Below are positions 5,526 to 7,374 of a stretch of 7,374 bases of DNA, one piece after another; the first letter of the stretch is position 1, and every line of letters starts with the position of its first letter. The notes under the pieces are model-generated. The model searched no databases and was not told the origin of the DNA. It was given only the letters and a program-made list of their open reading frames with translations. The position numbers were made by a program, and so were the translations under genes. This DNA comes from RGIG7332 sp045589235 (GTDB lineage Bacteria; Bacillota; Clostridia; Oscillospirales; JAAYXM01): NCBI GenBank assembly GCA_045589235.1, contig JAZNOR010000040.1, positions 1 to 7,374 on the forward strand, read 5' to 3'.

Positions 5526-6424
5526 ATTTCATTGAAAAAGTCATTTAACATATCAATAAACACATGCATTTCATCTGTCTGCTGCACATTTTTTTGCTTT
5601 ATGCAACCAATTATATATCGCTCGTCACTTTCAAGCGGAACCGAAACAACATTTCCATTGTTTAGCTCAGAGGTCATTATTCCCGTGCCAACTGTGTAGC
5701 AATTGGTTGATAAAAGCAAATTCATAAGTGTTGCTCTGTCATTAATTTTAACATTGTTGCTGTGTAAGTTAAATTCTGTAATCTCCTCAAAAAACAGAGC
5801 TGCACTGTTTTCGCCCTGTTCATAAAACACATAAGGAAAGCCACTCAAATCGTCGCAACTGACTTTGTTTTTATTCGCAAGGCTGTGCCCTTTTCGTACG
5901 AAAATATGTGGTTTTGTGTCAGTAAGCATTTTAAAATCCAGCTTATTTTTGGATAAATATCTCTTCATAAGCTGTTCTTCCGATTCCTTAATTGCTATGA
6001 TTCCCAAATCGCACACTGAATTTTTAACACTCTCAATTACTTCATAGGTTTTCGTTTCCTGCAAAGTGAGAGTGAATTTACTGTTTTCAATTGAATTTAC
6101 AAAGCGTGAAAAGACTTCCGCCACAAAATCATAGTGCTGAGTTGCAATGCACAGATGCTTTAATTCTTCTTTTGTTTTATATCTCTCGGAAATCATCTCT
6201 GCTTGTGACACAAGCGACGTAGCGTAATGAATAAATTCGCTTCCTTCGCGCGTTAAATTTACACCTTTATTTGAACGTTCGAATATAACTATTCCAAGCT
6301 CCTGTTCTAAATTCTTAACCGCTTCGGATAAGCTTGCCTGCGAAGTGAAAAGCTTTATTGCCGCTTCGTTAAACGACCCTTCCTGCGCCACTTTTACTGC
6401 ATATTTACATTGCTGAATCGTCAT
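5513..6424 (-). CDS. LysR-type transcriptional regulator
   Basis: The 303-residue length and architecture are typical of LysR-type regulators. Residues 1-61 form the winged helix-turn-helix DNA-binding domain (GSFNEAA at 16-22, SQASLSEAVKNLEQELG in the recognition region at 28-44, FERSNKGVNLTREG at 48-61). A linker helix (about 62-90) and a periplasmic-binding-protein-like effector domain (about 88-300) follow. These proteins act as cytosolic tetramers that respond to a small molecule. The effector cannot be predicted. Its ATG directly abuts the stop codon of the upstream DUF554 gene, so the two are cotranscribed and translationally coupled, which makes that membrane protein the obvious candidate target or partner. 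Autoregulation of the promoter at 7150-7178 is plausible but not shown: I found no clear T-N11-A operator palindrome. Transcription ends in the terminator shared with the convergent ATPase gene. Confidence 0.93.
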   Translation of the reverse strand: MTIQQCKYAVKVAQEGSFNEAAIKLFTSQASLSEAVKNLEQELGIVIFERSNKGVNLTREGSEFIHYATSLVSQAEMISERYKTKEELKHLCIATQHYDFVAEVFSRFVNSIENSKFTLTLQETKTYEVIESVKNSVCDLGIIAIKESEEQLMKRYLSKNKLDFKMLTDTKPHIFVRKGHSLANKNKVSCDDLSGFPYVFYEQGENSAALFFEEITEFNLHSNNVKINDRATLMNLLLSTNCYTVGTGIMTSELNNGNVVSVPLESDERYIIGCIKQKNVQQTDEMHVFIDMLNDFFNEIKAE

Positions 6425-7120
6425 TTAAACACACTCTCCTAAAAATAAAACGGCATTGTATATTAAAATAACTCCGATTGCCGGTATCATATTATTTGTT
6501 TTTACTCTGACATTTTCTTTGAAAACCATATTGAAACCGACAAAAAATAAAATTATATAACCCATTGTTGCAAGCTGCGAAATTGCAACATCTGTAAAAA
6601 AGTTTTTCGCAAAATAAGCTATACATGAAATCATTATTTGAATTAATAGAACCGGAATTGCCGAAAATGAAACTTCAATACCCAACAGTGCTCCCAAAGA
6701 TATTGCAAGTGGAAAGTCAACAAATGCTTTTGATATCAACACGCTGTTATCTCCATTTAACACGCTGCATATCGGACCAATTATCTGAAGCCCGCCTATC
6801 GAAAACAACATTGTTGCTATAACAAATCCGGATTTATTTTTCTTGCCCGTTGCATTTGATATTTTTTCTTCAAGCTCTATTTTTTCACCAATAATGTTTC
6901 CTATTAACAGCGCAAAAATAATTAGTAAAATATTTTTCGTTACTAGTGTATTGTTATCAATTGTTATAGTATTTGAAATTACATTAACCGCGCTCATAAG
7001 CATAATCGAAATTCCAAGAATCTGAATCAGACTTTTCATTGATGAAAGTCTTTTCCTAAACACATTTCCGATTATGCCACCAAGCACGATTGCAACTGCA
7101 TTGCACAGCGTTCCAAGCAT
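6425..7120 (-). CDS. DUF554 family integral membrane protein
   Basis: The 231-residue protein is strongly hydrophobic, with about seven membrane segments (roughly 3-21, 33-50, 62-79, 99-119, 136-158, 184-200 and 212-228). The N-terminus (MLGTLCNAVAIVLGGIIG) and the central region match the DUF554 (YdfK/YqgA) pattern as I know it: FSIGG at 106-110, the LNGDNSVLISKAFVDF stretch at 121-136, and LGIEVSFSAIPVLLIQ at 146-161. Members of this family are inner-membrane proteins of unknown biochemical function, sometimes suspected of being transporters. The start is supported by GAGGTGA a few bases upstream and by the conserved family N-terminus. It is first in a two-gene operon with the LysR regulator, driven by the promoter at 7150-7178. 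The last codons carry the regulator's ribosome binding site. Family assignment is fairly sure; function is unknown. Confidence 0.88.
   Translation of the reverse strand: MLGTLCNAVAIVLGGIIGNVFRKRLSSMKSLIQILGISIMLMSAVNVISNTITIDNNTLVTKNILLIIFALLIGNIIGEKIELEEKISNATGKKNKSGFVIATMLFSIGGLQIIGPICSVLNGDNSVLISKAFVDFPLAISLGALLGIEVSFSAIPVLLIQIMISCIAYFAKNFFTDVAISQLATMGYIILFFVGFNMVFKENVRVKTNNMIPAIGVILIYNAVLFLGECV
6434..6440 (-). promoter_or_regulatory. Ribosome binding site of the LysR gene inside the DUF554 coding end
   Basis: AGGAGAG reads on the minus strand at 6440-6434, nine bases before the LysR ATG at 6424-6422. It lies in the last codons of the DUF554 gene, whose TAA (6427-6425) is immediately followed by that ATG. 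This fixes the LysR start and indicates translational coupling. Confidence 0.8.
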
Positions 7121-7149
7121 AAACTCACCTCTTATAACCCACTATATTT

Positions 7150-7178
7150 ATTATATAATCGGAAGAGGTAGTTGTAAA
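7150..7178 (-). promoter_or_regulatory. Sigma-A promoter of the DUF554-LysR operon
   Basis: On the minus strand, -35 TTTACA (7178-7173) and a consensus -10 TATAAT (7155-7150) are separated by 17 bp. The ATG at 7120 is about 30 bp downstream, giving a leader near 20-25 nucleotides. It lies about 45 bp downstream of the tuf terminator, so the operon is transcribed independently of tuf. Confidence 0.82.
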
Positions 7179-7223
7179 ATACGGAAATACTTTAATGCGT
7201 TATAGAAATTTACTATGATAGAA

Positions 7224-7255
7224 AAACAGCCCAGAGGAAATCCTCTGAGCTGTTT
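7224..7255 (-). terminator. Intrinsic terminator of tuf
   Basis: A 14-bp stem (7224-7237 with 7242-7255) has a 4-nt loop and is followed on the minus strand by TTTTTC. One pair is a G-U wobble in the minus-strand RNA but a C-A mismatch in the plus-strand RNA, so the hairpin is best formed in the tuf transcript. It lies 22 bp after the EF-Tu stop codon. Confidence 0.9.
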
Positions 7256-7277
7256 AATTTGTAAGTTGAATTAACGA

Positions 7278-7374
7278 TTATTCGTTAACAGCGATAACAA
7301 CGCCTGAACCTACAGTTCTGCCACCCTCACGAATAGCGAAGCGGAGACCCTCTTCGATAGCGATCGGAGTGATG
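7278..7374 (-). CDS. tuf: Elongation factor Tu, C-terminal 31 residues (5' end outside window)
   Basis: On the minus strand the frame entering at the right edge reads ITPIAIEEGLRFAIREGG and continues RTVGSGVVIAVNE to a TAA at 7280-7278. This matches the highly conserved end of EF-Tu domain 3 (PIA-x-E/D-x-GLRFAIREGGRTVG-x-GVV). EF-Tu is the cytosolic GTPase that delivers aminoacyl-tRNA to the ribosome. Only the C-terminal beta-barrel end is present; the GTPase domain lies outside. The last residues (IAVNE) differ from the more usual hydrophobic-basic ending, but this tail is variable between species. The gene is followed by a strong terminator, so the DUF554 operon is separate. Identification is secure despite the short length, because the motif is nearly invariant in the family. 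Confidence 0.95.
   Translation of the reverse strand, partial: ITPIAIEEGLRFAIREGGRTVGSGVVIAVNE

Noticed and set aside
6625..7025. Plus-strand frames of 60-65 residues inside the DUF554 gene
   Set aside because: They are antisense shadows of a clear membrane protein gene and have no ribosome binding sites of their own.

Overview
The window looks like a piece of a low-GC Firmicutes chromosome, most likely class Clostridia. This rests on AT-rich intergenic DNA, strong AGGAGG/GGTGAT-type ribosome binding sites, near-consensus sigma-A promoters with 17-bp spacers, intrinsic terminators after nearly every transcription unit, and the gene content. I cannot name a genus. No insertion sequence, prophage, CRISPR, tRNA or rRNA is visible.

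Layout from left to right: (1) on the minus strand, the N-terminal part of a collagen-like Gly-X-Y protein that runs off the left edge, with 36-bp tandem repeats (1-513). It has no complete ORF because its stop lies outside the window. (2) A minus-strand histidine phosphatase (738-1379) with its own promoter and terminator. (3) A minus-strand BNR/Asp-box beta-propeller protein of the sialidase superfamily (1465-2874), also a single-gene unit. (4) The only plus-strand gene, a P-type Ca2+-ATPase (3031-5511), whose Shine-Dalgarno sequence lies inside a 9-bp inverted repeat. (5) A minus-strand two-gene operon, DUF554 membrane protein followed by a LysR-type regulator (7120 down to 5513), convergent with the ATPase. 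(6) On the minus strand, the last 31 codons of EF-Tu (tuf) and its terminator (7224-7374).

Functionally these are mostly independent single-gene units rather than one pathway. The only clear cotranscribed pair is DUF554-LysR, joined by a stop codon directly abutting the next start codon. The ATPase and LysR genes converge with one base between their stop codons and share a symmetrical terminator made of the last codons of both genes.

I do not see a convincing new multi-gene system. The signals most worth a second look are the hairpin over the ATPase ribosome binding site, the CXY-to-GXY phased cysteine tract and mosaic repeats of the collagen-like gene, the terminator encoded inside two convergent genes, and the Asp-box protein that appears to lack the sialidase RIP motif.
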